This document shows, piece by piece, positions 48,823 through 60,200 of a stretch of DNA of 64,000 nucleotides. The stretch is from the NCBI RefSeq assembly GCF_037094685.1, contig NZ_CP146614.1:3844001-3908000 (forward strand), in the 5' to 3' direction. The position numbers and the translations under genes were made by a program. Below the pieces are notes generated by a model that was given only the letters and a program-made list of their open reading frames with translations, did not search any database and was not told the origin of the DNA. Positions within the stretch are counted from its first letter, which is position 1, and each line of letters opens with the position of its first letter. Source of the stretch: Massilia sp. METH4 (GTDB lineage Bacteria > Pseudomonadota > Gammaproteobacteria > Burkholderiales > Burkholderiaceae_D).

Positions 48823-50826
48823 CTATTTCCTTGCGTCGGCCTTCGGGGCCTCGCGCATCTGCGGCTTCTTCTCCGCTTCCCTGATGGCGGCGGCGCAATC
48901 CGTATCAGGCACCTTCGTCACGTTCACCAGCGGCAGCACGGCGGCCAGCGGCGACACTGTCGCGAGGGCCACGGCGGCGCCGGCCTTCATGGCCAGCGGG
49001 CCCTTGTACGGCCCCACGTCGGGATTGGCGAACGTGCCCTTGGCGTACAGCGGCGTGCGCAGCGAGAAGATGCGCGTGCCCTTGGTCTTGGGCCGCACGT
49101 CGAGGTTGAGCTGTTCCTGGGCCAGGTCCACGTAGCCGGTCACGTCGACCACCGCTTCGTCCGTGTCGAGCACGAAGCGCTGCACGTTGGCGCGGCCATT
49201 GTGCACCGCCGCCTCGGCGGCCAGGCAATTCATCTGGATCTGCTTGTCGCCGAAGACCTTCACGAAGATGGCATTGGCCACGTTCAGGCCCGCCAGTTCC
49301 AGCATGAACTGGCTGACCGAGCCTTCCGTGACCACGGCATTGAGTTCGCCATTGGACGTGGCCAGCATGGAAGCGACCGTGTTGCCCTTGCCGGCCAGCG
49401 CCGCATCGCCATTGATCTCGCCGAAGCTGCCGCGCATCGATTCCAGTTTCGGGAACAGGCGGTTGATCTTCAGGTGCCGCGCCGCCAGGCGGGCTTGCGC
49501 GTCGATCGTCTTGTCGCGGCCGTCGAGCGAGATATTGGACGTGATCCGCCCGCCGGCCATGCCGAAGTTCAGCGGCGTCAGCTTGAGCACCTTGTCCTTC
49601 ATGTGGATGTTGGCCACCAGGTCTTGCAGCGGAATGTCGTTGGTTCGCACGATACGCTTGCCGGTGAACTTCACGTCGGCGTCCAGCGCGTCCCATTTTT
49701 CCGTCTTGAATTCGTTGACGGGGAGGGCCTTGCCGGCCGGTGGCGACTTCACGGTGCCGGCCTGTTTCGTGCCTGCGCCCGTGTCGGCGCCGACCGACGG
49801 GCCCAGGTCCGCCAGGCGCAGCTGTTGCGACGTGAGCTCGCCGCGCAGCAGCGGGCGCGGCTTGCGCTGCGAATAGGCGAGCGTGCCGGCGATATCGCTG
49901 GCGCCCACCTTGCCGCTGAATTTCTCGTAGGTGAAGGTCCAGGCGTCGGCGTCGTTCTTCTTGCCGATCAGCCGGCCATGCGTTTCGTAGGGCGGCGTCT
50001 CCGGCAGCAGCACACCGGTAAGCGGATACAGCTCGGCCATGCTGGGGCCGCCCAGCTTCAGCCGCAGGTCCAGGCCGGACAGCGACTTCGGATCGCTCAG
50101 CGTGCCCTTCACGCTGACCTTGTTGCCGCCCAGGTCGGCATTGGCCTCGACCGGGAACGTCGTGTCGGGATCGGTGAGCGTCAGCACGGCGCCCGCCTTG
50201 CCGCCGCCCGTGATGGGCGCCTGCCGGTACCTGCCGCCCAGCGTGAATGCCAAGCCGTAGGGCTGGGCGTTGGCCAGCGATTTCGCGTCCGCCCGCAGGT
50301 CCATGTTGATCGCTTCATCCAGGTAGCGCAGCGAGGCGCTCGAGAACGCCAGGCGCTGGATGTCCACGTTCCATTCGGAAGGGCCGTTATCCTTGAGCGT
50401 CCAGGAATTGCTGCCATCCTTGCGGCGCTGCAGTGCCGCGCTGGGCGCGTCCAGGCGCAGGTCGGTGATGATGAAGTCCTTGGACAGCAGCGGCAGAATG
50501 CGGAAGCCCATGTCGACCCGCCGCGCCGTGGCCATGTCCTTGCCCACGGTACTCCAGGCCGGATTGCCCATGCGGATGTTCTCGGCGCTGACGTACGGCC
50601 GCGGCACATAGCGGCGCCAGCCTTTCTCGGTATCGAGGCCACGGTGGAACTTCACGTCCAGGTCGCCCTGGATGGCGAATTCGCGGCCCGTCGTTTCCGA
50701 CACCTTGCGGTTGATATACGGTCGCAGCATGTTCCAGTCGAACAGCGCGAACAGGATCATCAGACCCAGGATCGCCGCGAGGATCACGGCGCCAATCCTG
50801 AGGGCCCTGGATTTTATTTTCGTCAT
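48823..50826 (-). CDS. AsmA-family protein
   Basis: 667 residues from ATG 50826 ([14 protein letters not shown]). One N-terminal membrane span (about 10-32) is followed by a long beta-helical periplasmic body with the AsmA N-terminal domain ([21 protein letters not shown] in parts) and a C-terminal AsmA_2-type domain ([25 protein letters not shown] in parts). AsmA-like proteins bridge inner and outer membranes and move phospholipids or influence outer-membrane assembly. A Pro-rich insert (about 360-375) splits the middle. Stands alone, divergent from the FKBP gene. Confidence 0.88.
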   Translation of the reverse strand: MTKIKSRALRIGAVILAAILGLMILFALFDWNMLRPYINRKVSETTGREFAIQGDLDVKFHRGLDTEKGWRRYVPRPYVSAENIRMGNPAWSTVGKDMATARRVDMGFRILPLLSKDFIITDLRLDAPSAALQRRKDGSNSWTLKDNGPSEWNVDIQRLAFSSASLRYLDEAINMDLRADAKSLANAQPYGLAFTLGGRYRQAPITGGGKAGAVLTLTDPDTTFPVEANADLGGNKVSVKGTLSDPKSLSGLDLRLKLGGPSMAELYPLTGVLLPETPPYETHGRLIGKKNDADAWTFTYEKFSGKVGASDIAGTLAYSQRKPRPLLRGELTSQQLRLADLGPSVGADTGAGTKQAGTVKSPPAGKALPVNEFKTEKWDALDADVKFTGKRIVRTNDIPLQDLVANIHMKDKVLKLTPLNFGMAGGRITSNISLDGRDKTIDAQARLAARHLKINRLFPKLESMRGSFGEINGDAALAGKGNTVASMLATSNGELNAVVTEGSVSQFMLELAGLNVANAIFVKVFGDKQIQMNCLAAEAAVHNGRANVQRFVLDTDEAVVDVTGYVDLAQEQLNLDVRPKTKGTRIFSLRTPLYAKGTFANPDVGPYKGPLAMKAGAAVALATVSPLAAVLPLVNVTKVPDTDCAAAIREAEKKPQMREAPKADARK

Positions 50827-51070
50827 GGCATTGCCCCACGGATGGATGACGCGGCCGTTTGCCGCGAATATGCTGCCGGCAAACGCTTCGTGCGCCAGGA
50901 AACATAACGTTACCCCCATTCGGGCCGGGCGTTTGTTAGCCACGCAACCGTGCGCCCTCATTGGGCGCGAGCGGCAAATGGCAGCGGCTGGCAGCGGTTG
51001 GCAGCGGTTGGCGGCGGGCGCATTGCGCTGTATGCTGCGGCGGCATCCGCAACCTATTCGAAAGAACAAT

Positions 51071-51511
51071 ATGAAACAGTTGATTTCCTCCTGCATCCTC
51101 GGCCTGTCCCTCACCCTGGCCCTGTCCGCCTGCGACCGCGCCAAGGCGCCTCCGGCCGTCGCCGCCGCGCCCGCGCCGTTCCAGAAGATCGATACCGTCG
51201 CCGGCACCGGCAAGGAAGCCACGGCGGGCGCCACCGCCGTCGTCCACTACACGGGCTGGCTGTACGAGCCGAAGGCAGCGGACCAGCACGGCTCCCAATT
51301 CGATTCCTCGCGCGGGCGCGACCCGTTCAGCTTCCAAATCGGCGCCGGCCAGGTCATCAAGGGTTGGGACGAAGGCGTGCAGGGCATGAAGGTGGGCGGC
51401 AAGCGCACGCTGATCCTGCCGCCCGACATGGGCTATGGCGAAGGCGGCGCCGGCCCGATCCCGCCGAACGCCAACCTGATCTTCGAGGTGGAATTGCTGG
51501 ACGTGCGCTGA
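51071..51511 (+). CDS. FKBP-type peptidyl-prolyl isomerase lipoprotein
   Basis: 146 residues. Lipobox LSAC (Cys19) after a short signal peptide, a 20-residue linker, then one FKBP domain (about 40-146) with [31 protein letters not shown] in parts, and [24 protein letters not shown] in parts. The Tyr, Asp and Phe that line the FKBP pocket are present, so it should be active. Faces the periplasm. Confidence 0.92.
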   Translation: MKQLISSCILGLSLTLALSACDRAKAPPAVAAAPAPFQKIDTVAGTGKEATAGATAVVHYTGWLYEPKAADQHGSQFDSSRGRDPFSFQIGAGQVIKGWDEGVQGMKVGGKRTLILPPDMGYGEGGAGPIPPNANLIFEVELLDVR

Positions 51512-51551
51512 GCGCAAAAATAATCGCGATCCTGCCGAGGATTTCCCGCTC

Positions 51552-51562
51552 CCGTTCGTCAT
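51552..51562 (+). promoter_or_regulatory. shared 11-mer upstream of fecI-like gene (candidate ECF -10 region)
   Basis: CCGTTCGTCAT lies 30 bases before the sigma-factor start. The identical 11-mer lies 34 bases before the start of the separate receptor gene at 57213. In both places CGATCC stands 18-19 bases upstream. CGTC is a usual -10 core for ECF sigma factors. Candidate auto-regulated promoter. Confidence 0.5.
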
Positions 51563-51591
51563 AGTGGCGGGAGACCCAAAAAGACAAAACC

Positions 51592-52176
51592 ATGGACAAC
51601 GATGCTGTCACCTGGCTGAAACTGCATTTCCTGCCGTTCGAGGCGAAGTTGCGCAACCAGCTCGCGCGCATCTGCCAGAGCCCGGCGGAAGTCGATGACG
51701 TGATCCAGGAAACGTATTGCCGGGTGCTGCAGGCCGGGAGCCTGGAGCACATCCGCGAGCCGCGCGCCTTCCTCGTGCAGACGGCGAAGAACATCGTCAT
51801 GGACAAGCTGCGTCGCGAAGCGATCGTCAGCATCCAGGCGATGGCGAGCCTGGAGGAGCTGGGCGTGGAGGATGGCGGGCCCACGCCCGAGCGGGTGGTG
51901 GCGGCGCGGGCGGAGCTCGATTGGGTGCTGCGGCTGGCGGCCCGCCTGCCCGAGCGCTGCCGCAAGGTGTTCCGCGCGCGCCGGCTGCACGGCCTGTCGC
52001 AGAAGGAAACGTCGGAATCGCTGGGCATCACGGTGAGCATCGTCGAGTACGAAACGATCCGGGCAATGGACCTGATGTCGGGCATGATCGCGGGCGCCAC
52101 GCCGGACAAGGCACAGCCGCCCGCCCAGGAAACGAAACCCACAAGACGCCCAATGAACAGACATGTCGACAATTGA
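51592..52176 (+). CDS. ECF sigma factor, FecI-like
   Basis: 194 residues. Sigma region 2 (about 15-80, DVIQETYCRVLQAGSLEHI) and region 4 (about 108-165, LSQKETSESLGITVSIVEYE) are recognisable. It directs RNA polymerase to a small regulon, usually the adjacent receptor genes, once a FecR-type regulator passes the signal. The C-terminal tail of about 25 residues is Pro/Lys-rich. Overlaps the fecR-like gene by 14 bases. Confidence 0.92.
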   Translation: MDNDAVTWLKLHFLPFEAKLRNQLARICQSPAEVDDVIQETYCRVLQAGSLEHIREPRAFLVQTAKNIVMDKLRREAIVSIQAMASLEELGVEDGGPTPERVVAARAELDWVLRLAARLPERCRKVFRARRLHGLSQKETSESLGITVSIVEYETIRAMDLMSGMIAGATPDKAQPPAQETKPTRRPMNRHVDN

Positions 52177-53176
52177 ACAGCAAGCCAACCGCTGGGTCGT
52201 GCGCGAGAAGAATGGCCCATTGGACGAGGGCGAGCGCGCGGCGCTGGACGCCTGGCGCGGCTCGGACGTGCGGCACCAGGGCGCCTACCTGCGCGCGCTG
52301 GCGATCCACGCCGCGCTTGAGGATGCTGTCGCCGGCGAGGCCGCGCCGGCCGCGAACGACCATGCCGCGGCGCCGCGGCGGCCCGGCCGGCGCGCCGCGC
52401 TGTGGTATGGCGCCATGGCGGCCAGCCTGGCCGTGGCGGTGGGGGCCGGCATGTTCATGGCGCAGCCGCGCCCCGTGACCTATGCCACGGTCACCGGGGA
52501 ATTCCGCAGGGTGCCGCTGGGCGATCACTCGGTGGCCCACATCAACAGCGGCAGCCAGATCATCGTCACGCTCACGGAAGGGGAGCGGCACGTGGAGCTG
52601 GTGCGCGGCGAGGCATGGTTCGACGTGGCCAAGGACAAGTCGCGCCCCTTCGTCGTCGCGGCGGGGAATGCGCGGGCGCGCGCCGTGGGCACATCGTTCA
52701 GCGTGGCCCGGCGGCCGGACGGCGCGGACATCCTCGTCACCGAAGGCGTGGTCGAAGCCTGGCGGCAGGACGGCGAAGGCGCGGCCAAGGTCGTGCTGGC
52801 GGCCGGCGACAGCGCGCGGGTACCGGCACGCGCCGGCCAGATGACCGTGGCGCGCGAGCCGGAGGAGGTCGCGCGCAAGCTGGCCTGGCGCGACGGCAAG
52901 ATGGTCTTTCGCAACCAGACGCTGACGACGGCCGTGGCCGAATTCAACCGCTACAGCCGCAAGCCGATCGTCGTCGCCGACAGTGCCCTGGCGGGCCGCA
53001 CCCTGGTCGGCCGCTACAAGGTCGACGATCCGGAACTGTTTGCCCGCGACGTGGCCGCCTACCTGCGCGTGCCGGTATCGATCACGCACGAGAAAATTAT
53101 CCTTGGCGATGTGCGCCTGCTCGACGGCGCGGCCGAACCGGGTAACAATAAGGAAGCTGGCAAACAGAAGAACTAG
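52163..53176 (+). CDS. FecR-like anti-sigma/sigma regulator
   Basis: 337 residues. The N-terminal cytoplasmic FecR domain (about 5-45, ANRWVVREKNGPLDEGERAALDAWR in parts) is followed by one membrane span (about 83-101) and the periplasmic FecR domain (about 110-205, GEFRRVPLGDHSVAHINSGS in parts; GTSFSVARR), then a C-terminal STN-like region (about 255-320, FNRYSRKPIVVAD). Takes the signal from the receptor plug and frees the sigma factor. The intergenic gap to the receptor (41 bases) contains a GC-rich hairpin. Confidence 0.93.
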   Translation: MSTIEQQANRWVVREKNGPLDEGERAALDAWRGSDVRHQGAYLRALAIHAALEDAVAGEAAPAANDHAAAPRRPGRRAALWYGAMAASLAVAVGAGMFMAQPRPVTYATVTGEFRRVPLGDHSVAHINSGSQIIVTLTEGERHVELVRGEAWFDVAKDKSRPFVVAAGNARARAVGTSFSVARRPDGADILVTEGVVEAWRQDGEGAAKVVLAAGDSARVPARAGQMTVAREPEEVARKLAWRDGKMVFRNQTLTTAVAEFNRYSRKPIVVADSALAGRTLVGRYKVDDPELFARDVAAYLRVPVSITHEKIILGDVRLLDGAAEPGNNKEAGKQKN

Positions 53177-53217
53177 ACAGCCCCCTCGCCCCGGCGGGAG
53201 GGGCGGGAGGGAGAAGG

Positions 53218-56200
53218 ATGGCATGGCGGTATCTTCGCGGCGCCGCCGCGATGATATTCCTCGGCGCGCTGGGCCTGGCGCCGCCCGCGGGCGCGCAGGC
53301 GGGCGCCAGGCCGTTCGACATTCCCGCCGGCCCGGCCAGCGCCGCCATCGACGAATTCGCCCGGCAGGCGGACGTGAACGTGCTGGCCGCGGGGGAACTG
53401 CTGGCGGGGCAGCGCACCGGCGGCCTGCGCGGCAGCTACGGCCTGGCCGAGGCGCTCGCCCGGCTGCTGGCCGGCACCGGCCTCTCGGCCACCGTGAGCC
53501 CGGGCGGCTCGGTCTTCATCGAGCGCTCGCCGGAGGCGCGCTCCGACCCCGAACCGCTCACCGTGGTACCGGACGTGATCGTGCTCGGCACCCGCGCCGC
53601 GCAGCAATCCTCCATCATCGAAAAGCGCTTCGCACCCACCGCGATCGACGTCGTGGTGGCCCAGGACGTGGGCTCCTTCCCGGACCGGAACGTGGCCGAG
53701 GCGATCTCCCGCGTGGCCGGCGTGGCGCTGGACCGCGGCGACTATGGCGAAGGCATCACGGTCGGCCTGCGCGGCATCGGTGCCGACATGACCCGTGTCG
53801 AGATCGACGGCCTGGGCGTGGCGGGGGCGGGCGGCGCCGCGCTGACCGGGCCGGACGACCGCAGCGTGGAATTCCGCGAACTGCCGTCGGACATGATCAA
53901 GTCCGTCGAGATCGTGAAGGGCGCCACGGCCGCGGACACCGAAGGGGGCCTGGCCGGCAGCATCCTGATCCACACGCGCACGGGCTTCGATTTCAAGGAA
54001 CGCTACGTATCCGGCCGCCTGTCCGGCAACCGCAATTCCATCGACAAGCGCTGGGGGCCGGACCGGAACCTGGTCTATGCCGACCGCTTCCTCGGCGGCC
54101 GGCTGGGCGTTCTCGCCACCGTCAACAGGAGCCGCTCCTACAACGAGCACCACCGCCAGGAGCTGTCCGTGAACGGCGGCTCCGGCCCCACGCTGCAGTG
54201 GGACTTCGACGGCTCGCCGCGGAAGACGTTCTCGTTCAACCCGGCCACGGTATCCCGCAGCGACCCGGCGGCCGACGCCAGGCCAGCCACTTCGCCCTAT
54301 GCGCTGACGCCGCGCGAGCTGGTCACGGTGGCCGCCGGCGCGCCGTCGAAAGCCGCATGCCGGGCAGCCCTGCCGGCACTGACCGCGGCACAACTCAACG
54401 CGCTGCCGCAGAGCCGCCGCCAGGCGGCCGTCACCCAGCGCAACAACGAACTGGCCACGTGCCTGAACCAGTGGAACGACTACACGCCCACGCTGGTGCG
54501 CTCGGCCATCAGGCGGCAGGACGACAAGCGGCGTTCGAGCGATATCCGCTTCGACTACAAGGTGAACGACAACCTGGCGCTGTTCGCCAAGGGCACGCGC
54601 CAGGACCGCCTGGTGTGGGAAACATGGATGACGCACTCGCTGGGCAATATCGGCGCGAACAACGTCGATCCCGCCACCGTGGTGGTGGACGGCACCCATC
54701 ACGTGGTGCAAGCCACCATTGCCGACGGCGCGGTCTACACGGACAAGCAGCTCGACCGCATCGAGACGAAGAACACCTACCTGCAACTGGGCGGTTCGTG
54801 GCGCGCCGGCCGGTTCAGGAGCGAGTTCTTCGTCGGGCACGTGGCGTCGGATTTCCAGCGCGAGGCTCGCAGACTCGCCCTGGGATTCGGCTACGGCCCC
54901 GTGACGATGCGGCGCCTGCCCGGCGGCTTGTGGGCCTACGAGCTGCCGTCAGGCAGGACGTATGACCTGTCGGATTACACGGCATATTCTCCGGTGGCGG
55001 CCCAGCCGGCCCGCGCGGCGGTCGCGGCAACGGTGAACTCGCCGGCGGCGCCGGCCTACACGGCCGCCCAGCTGCCGCTGGCCGGCGCGGGCTTCTCCAC
55101 GGCGTACACGCCGACGGCCGCCGAAACGCGCGAGCTTACGGCCAGGTTCGATGCGGCGTATGCACTGGCCGGCCTGGTGCCCTTCGCCGGCAAGCTGCGG
55201 TTCGGCGCGCAGCGGCGCGATTACGACAACCGATTCTGGAACCATGTCGGCTACCAGGTGTCGGGGGCCACCGGCACGTACGGCCAGCCGGGCTACGTGG
55301 CGCCGGTGGTGGTGCCGTCGCCGCGCCTGCGCGAAAGCGGCCTGTATCCCTGCCAGGATACCGCGGGCTCCCTGGGCGCCGGCGGCCTGCCATGCGCCTA
55401 CGGCTACACGCCGTCGACGGCGCTGGCTTCGCCGCGCGATGGCCGCACGGCCGTCACGCCGCAGCAGTTCGCGGCGATCGTGGGGCAGGTCATGGCGGCG
55501 CGCACGGCACCGCTATTTTCCGGCGCGCGCGACCGGTTGGCGGGGCAGGTGGACGGCTGGAACGATATCGACGTGTTGCAGGCGTTCGCGCTGGCCGGCA
55601 TCCGCAACGACGATCCCGGCTGCCTGAAGCGCTGCACGGCAAACGACGGCAAGGTGTACGCGCAGCCGGTCAACGCCCTGTCCGAGAAAGTCGATGCCGC
55701 CTACCTGATGGCCGAGTTCAGTACCGGCGAATCGCTGCCGTACGGCGTGCGGGTCGAGGGCAATGCCGGCGTGCGCGCCGTGCGCACGCGCGTGCGCGGC
55801 ACCGGCCTGCTGACGATCACGGCGATCACGAAGACGCCGGCCTTCAACCCCGCCAATCCCGCGCTCGCGCAAGGCGTGGCCAGCACGTCCGTCACCAGCC
55901 TCGCATCGCTGGACCGGCGCTACATGGACTACCTGCCGTCGTTCAACGCCGCCGCCTGGCTGGTGCCCGACCGCCTCGCGCTGCGCTACGGCTGGGCCAA
56001 GATGATCGGCCGCCCGAAAGTGAGCCAGATGGTGCCGAACGGTACCTGCACCTACGACGAGCGGCAGGCCGACCTGGGCGAGGCCATGCAATGCACGACC
56101 ACCGTGGGCAATCCCGCCCTGAAACCGTGGTCCAGCAAGAACCACCACCTGGGCCTGGAGTATTACCCGGACGACGACACGATGCTCACGCTGGCGCACT

Positions 56201-56937
56201 TCCGCCACCACGGCGCGCGGGGCGCGCCCCGGCAGGCCACGCTCACGGACCAGCAACTGTTCCAGGGCAGCGGCGTGACCGATCCCGCCACCGGGCAGGC
56301 GCTGGACGGCTACCGCTTTTCCGTGCCCACGCTGGTGAACGGCGAGGGCGTATCGCGCAGCGGCTGGGAGGTGGCCGTCAAGTCCGCCATGCCGAAGCTG
56401 CCGGCATTCCTGCCCGCGCATCTTCTCGCCTTCCTGCGGCATACGGGCATCGACCTGAACGTGAGCAGGAGCCGCCCGCGCAACGATGGTGCCCAGTACC
56501 GCGACCTGAACTCGGGCGCGGTGCTGCCGCCGGTCTTCGAGCCCCGGCGTACCGTGAACCTCTCGCTGTGGTACGACGACGGCGCCTTCAGCGCCCGCAT
56601 CGCCGCCCAGGCCGTCGGCGAGCGCCTGCTCTGCATCGCACCCTGCGGCGGCAACGGCCCCGCCCAGAACTATCCTGCCGATGGCGCCACGCGCGTGATG
56701 CTGCCCTACGTGCCCGGCCTGCCCGTGTTCGGGCGCGAGACGCGCTACCTCGACGCTCGGGTGGCTTACCGCTTCGGCAACGGCGTCGAGCTGTTCGCCG
56801 ATGTGCGGAACCTGGGCAAGACGTGGCTGCGCACGGATACGGGCAACTATGCCGTGCACGAGGATGGTGGCTCGAATGTGCTGGGGATCGGGTATGGCGG
56901 GGTGAGGGTGGCGGCGGGGTTGACGTTCAGGTATTGA
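53218..56937 (+). CDS. TonB-dependent receptor with N-terminal STN signalling domain
   Basis: 1239 residues. Signal peptide (1-27, ending GAQA), STN domain (about 32-102, FDIPAGPASAAIDEFARQADV; LRGSYGLAEALARLLAGTGL) that contacts FecR, a TonB-box-like VIVLGT, plug (VVVAQDVGSFPDRNVAEAISRV in parts; EIDGLGVAG) and a large barrel ending in TFRY. Extended loops have paired Cys. Third gene of the sigma/FecR/receptor operon; the ligand both signals and is imported. Paralogous to the receptor at 57213, which lacks the STN domain. Confidence 0.95.
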   Translation: MAWRYLRGAAAMIFLGALGLAPPAGAQAGARPFDIPAGPASAAIDEFARQADVNVLAAGELLAGQRTGGLRGSYGLAEALARLLAGTGLSATVSPGGSVFIERSPEARSDPEPLTVVPDVIVLGTRAAQQSSIIEKRFAPTAIDVVVAQDVGSFPDRNVAEAISRVAGVALDRGDYGEGITVGLRGIGADMTRVEIDGLGVAGAGGAALTGPDDRSVEFRELPSDMIKSVEIVKGATAADTEGGLAGSILIHTRTGFDFKERYVSGRLSGNRNSIDKRWGPDRNLVYADRFLGGRLGVLATVNRSRSYNEHHRQELSVNGGSGPTLQWDFDGSPRKTFSFNPATVSRSDPAADARPATSPYALTPRELVTVAAGAPSKAACRAALPALTAAQLNALPQSRRQAAVTQRNNELATCLNQWNDYTPTLVRSAIRRQDDKRRSSDIRFDYKVNDNLALFAKGTRQDRLVWETWMTHSLGNIGANNVDPATVVVDGTHHVVQATIADGAVYTDKQLDRIETKNTYLQLGGSWRAGRFRSEFFVGHVASDFQREARRLALGFGYGPVTMRRLPGGLWAYELPSGRTYDLSDYTAYSPVAAQPARAAVAATVNSPAAPAYTAAQLPLAGAGFSTAYTPTAAETRELTARFDAAYALAGLVPFAGKLRFGAQRRDYDNRFWNHVGYQVSGATGTYGQPGYVAPVVVPSPRLRESGLYPCQDTAGSLGAGGLPCAYGYTPSTALASPRDGRTAVTPQQFAAIVGQVMAARTAPLFSGARDRLAGQVDGWNDIDVLQAFALAGIRNDDPGCLKRCTANDGKVYAQPVNALSEKVDAAYLMAEFSTGESLPYGVRVEGNAGVRAVRTRVRGTGLLTITAITKTPAFNPANPALAQGVASTSVTSLASLDRRYMDYLPSFNAAAWLVPDRLALRYGWAKMIGRPKVSQMVPNGTCTYDERQADLGEAMQCTTTVGNPALKPWSSKNHHLGLEYYPDDDTMLTLAHFRHHGARGAPRQATLTDQQLFQGSGVTDPATGQALDGYRFSVPTLVNGEGVSRSGWEVAVKSAMPKLPAFLPAHLLAFLRHTGIDLNVSRSRPRNDGAQYRDLNSGAVLPPVFEPRRTVNLSLWYDDGAFSARIAAQAVGERLLCIAPCGGNGPAQNYPADGATRVMLPYVPGLPVFGRETRYLDARVAYRFGNGVELFADVRNLGKTWLRTDTGNYAVHEDGGSNVLGIGYGGVRVAAGLTFRY

Positions 56938-57043
56938 CTTGGCAGCCGTTGGCGGCCGCCCGCAACGCTAGCAGGACGGCCCGCAATAATCAATCACCAG
57001 CGCTCATGCTGCGCGGGATGCGTTCGATGCGCGCGATCAGCCT

Positions 57044-57080
57044 GGTGTCGGACACCGCAGGTGTCGGACACCGGTTTTCC
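57044..57080. repeat. truncated copy of the dispersed repeat
   Basis: GGTGTCGGACACC...GGTGTCGGACACCGGTTTTCC, given here in parts, matches the left end of 23034-23159 in the same orientation, about 100 bases after the receptor stop. Only the terminal 37 or so bases are kept. Confidence 0.75.
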
Positions 57081-57168
57081 CGAATCTGTGCCGCCGGCCG
57101 ATGCGATTTCCAATCAACTTCTTGACCATTCACGCCAACCGCCCCGATCCATCCATGATCACTCCGTG

Positions 57169-57179
57169 CCGTTCGTCAT
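57169..57179 (+). promoter_or_regulatory. shared 11-mer upstream of the orphan receptor
   Basis: CCGTTCGTCAT, identical to 51552-51562. It also forms the left arm of an inverted repeat (57169-57176 with 57197-57204) whose right arm touches the Shine-Dalgarno GGGAG. CGATCC lies 18 bases upstream. Suggests the gene belongs to the regulon of the nearby ECF sigma factor. Confidence 0.5.
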
Positions 57180-57212
57180 GAAGTCACAACACCATCACGA
57201 ACGGGAGACAAG

Positions 57213-60200
57213 ATGAAGCAGCATGCAGCAGCACTGCGCAGCCGGCGCATGTCCGGCGCCGTGGCGATGGCGCTCGCCTCGCTGGCCGCCGGCGCCCCCG
57301 CGCAGGCACAACAAGCGGCACAACAAGCGGCACAACAGGCAGGCCAGGGTCAGCAGGCCGAGGTGGTCACCACCGTGACCGTGGTCGGCACGCGCCAGTC
57401 GCAGGAAAGCGCGATCGCGAAGAAGAAGCGCGCCGACACGGCGCTCGATTCGATCGTGGCGGAAGACGTGGGCGCCTTCCCCGACCGGAACGTGGCCGAC
57501 GCGATCTCGCGTATCGCCGGCGTGGCCGTGGACCGCGGCGATTTCGGCGAGGGCATTTCCGTATCGATCCGCGGCAACGGCCCGGAACTCACGCGCGTGG
57601 AGCTGGACGGGCAGGGCGTGCAGTCGGCCGGCGGGGCCGACCTGCTGGGCGGAATGAACGCCGGGTCCGACCAGTCCGGCGGCCGGGCCGCCGAGATGCG
57701 CCAACTGTCGTCGGACCTGATCAAGAGCGTGGAAATCATCAAGGGTTCCACCGCCGACCTTACCGAGGGTTCGCTGGGCGGCGGCGTGCGCATCACCACC
57801 CGTAACGGCCTCGATTTCAAGAAGGATTACCTGTCGATCCGCGTGGCCGGCCAGCAGAACACGCTGAACGACAAGCTCAATCCGAACCTGAACCTGGTGG
57901 GCGTGAAGAAGCTGATGGATGGCCGCCTGGGCGTGCTCGTCAACCTCGGCAAGAGCAGGTTGAACCAGGAATCGCACTCGATCAACCAGGGCGGCAGCAG
58001 CAACCTGGTCGGTGCCTACCGGCCGATCGACTTCGATAATTCTCCGGAAAAGACGTTCTCGTTCCAGCCCGGTACGGTGAAGATGGACGACGAGCGCTCC
58101 ACTACCACGCTGATGGCGTCGGACCTGATCGGCGGCGGCAAGTTCAACGCCGCCACGCCGTACGAGATCGTCAGCAAGTCGGCCGCCGCGAACAGCAAGG
58201 CCGATTGCCATACCGCCTTCCCCCTCTTGACCACGGCCCAGCAGAATGCGCTCGCGCCGGGCAACAACCGCACCAACGCGATCAACCAGCGGCAGCTGGA
58301 ACTGCTGTCGTGCCTGGGGCAGTGGAACGACTGGGTGCCGAGCAGCACGCGCTATGTCGTCAACCGGCAGAACGAGGATCGCGATTCGGGCGATATCCGC
58401 TTCGACTTCAAGGTGAACGACAACCTCACCGTATACTTCAAGCACAGCCGCTCGGTGCGCGACATCGTGTCGGAATCGGCCAGCACCGGCTATGGCGGGC
58501 CGGCCTTCAACCCCGCTTCGGTGACGGGGCCGAACGGCTATGTCGGCCCGGCGTTCATCGACAGCGCGTTGAGCACCCAGCTGCCCAACGGGGCCTGGGC
58601 CACGCGCAACGTGGCGCCGGGCTCGGGCTACTTCCGGTACCCGGACCTGGCGTGGCGCACCGGCGGCGCGGCCAACGGTACCGTCTCGAACATCGATCCC
58701 GCTTCGGTGCGCGTGGACGCGAACCACCATCTCACCGGCTACACGATCGCCGACGGCGGCTTCGGCGTCGAGAACACGCTGCTCGATATCCAGGAGCGGG
58801 CCCGCTACAGCCAGGCCGGCGGCACCTGGCGCAACCGCTACGTGCTGGCCGAGCTCCTGCTGGGCGACTCGCGCTCGGATTTCTCCCGCTATGAAAAGCG
58901 CGCCGGCTGGAGCGGCTACACCGGGCCGGTGCAGGCTACCCTGCTGCCGAACGGCATCTGGAACTACGTGCCCACCGCTTCCTTCAACCCCAACGATCCG
59001 AACAATTACTTCAACCTGCGTCCGCAGCCGGCGGCGGCGGCCTTTGCGGGCAATGCCTTCGGCCCGCCGACGCCGGCCTACACATCGGCCCAGCTGCCGC
59101 TGGTGGACCCGGCGCGCACGCTGTCGCTGCAAAATGCCCGTATCAACGAGCAGACCGAGCGCACGGCCAAGTTCGATCTCACCCTGAACACGGGCGACTT
59201 CACGAACGGCTGGCTGCCGCGCATGAAGTTCGGCTACAACCGGCGCAAGAGCGACTACACGGCCTGGGGCACGGGCGGCCTCACGGTGCAGGAGCCCACC
59301 GGCGAATGGGGCAAGCCGGGCTATGTGCCGGGCATCTATGTGCCGAACAAGAACCTGCGCACCACGTACCAGATCTGCGAAAACACGCCGGGTTCGCTGG
59401 GCGCGGGCGGCAAGCCCTGCGCATATGGCTACACGCCGAACACCGACCCCCGCTCGAACCTGGCGGGCACGATCCAGATCACGGCCGACCAGTTCCGCGA
59501 CATCTTCGCCAAGGCCTACACGAAGCAGCCGACAGCGCAGTTCTACAGTGGCGACCGGGACCGCCCGGCCGGCCTGATCGACGGCTGGACCGAGATCGAC
59601 ATCAACAAGCTGTACGAGCTGCTGGGTGTGCCGAACTACAACCTGGACTGCCTGAAGGAGTGCCAGGGCAGCGACGGCAAGATGTATGCGCAGCCGATGA
59701 ACCGGCTGGTGGAAACGGTCGATGCCGGTTACCTGATGACCGACTTCGCCCTGGACCGCATTCCGTTCACGGAGCGCGCCCTGCCGTTCGGCATCGAGTT
59801 CGACGGCAACGTGGGCGTGCGCATCGTGAAGACCAAGGTGACGGGTACCGGCCAGCTCACGTTCCAGTCCACCGTCAAGAACCAGAACTTCAACCCGCTC
59901 GATCCCGAAAACGCCAACGGCGTCAACACGCAGATATTCCGGCGCGATACGGCGATCACCGAGGAAACCACCGATTACCTGCCTTCGGTGAACCTGAATG
60001 CGTGGCTGATCCCGAACGAGGTGGTGCTGCGCTACAACTGGGGCAAGACCATCGCCCGCCCGCCGGGCGGCCGCCTGATCCCGAGCGGCACCTGCTATTA
60101 CGACGAGCGCTTCATGGACCAGCTGGGCGCCGACGGCGAGCCGCGCGCGCAGTACTGCAGCGGCACGATGGGCAATCCGGCGCTGGAGCCGATGACGAAC

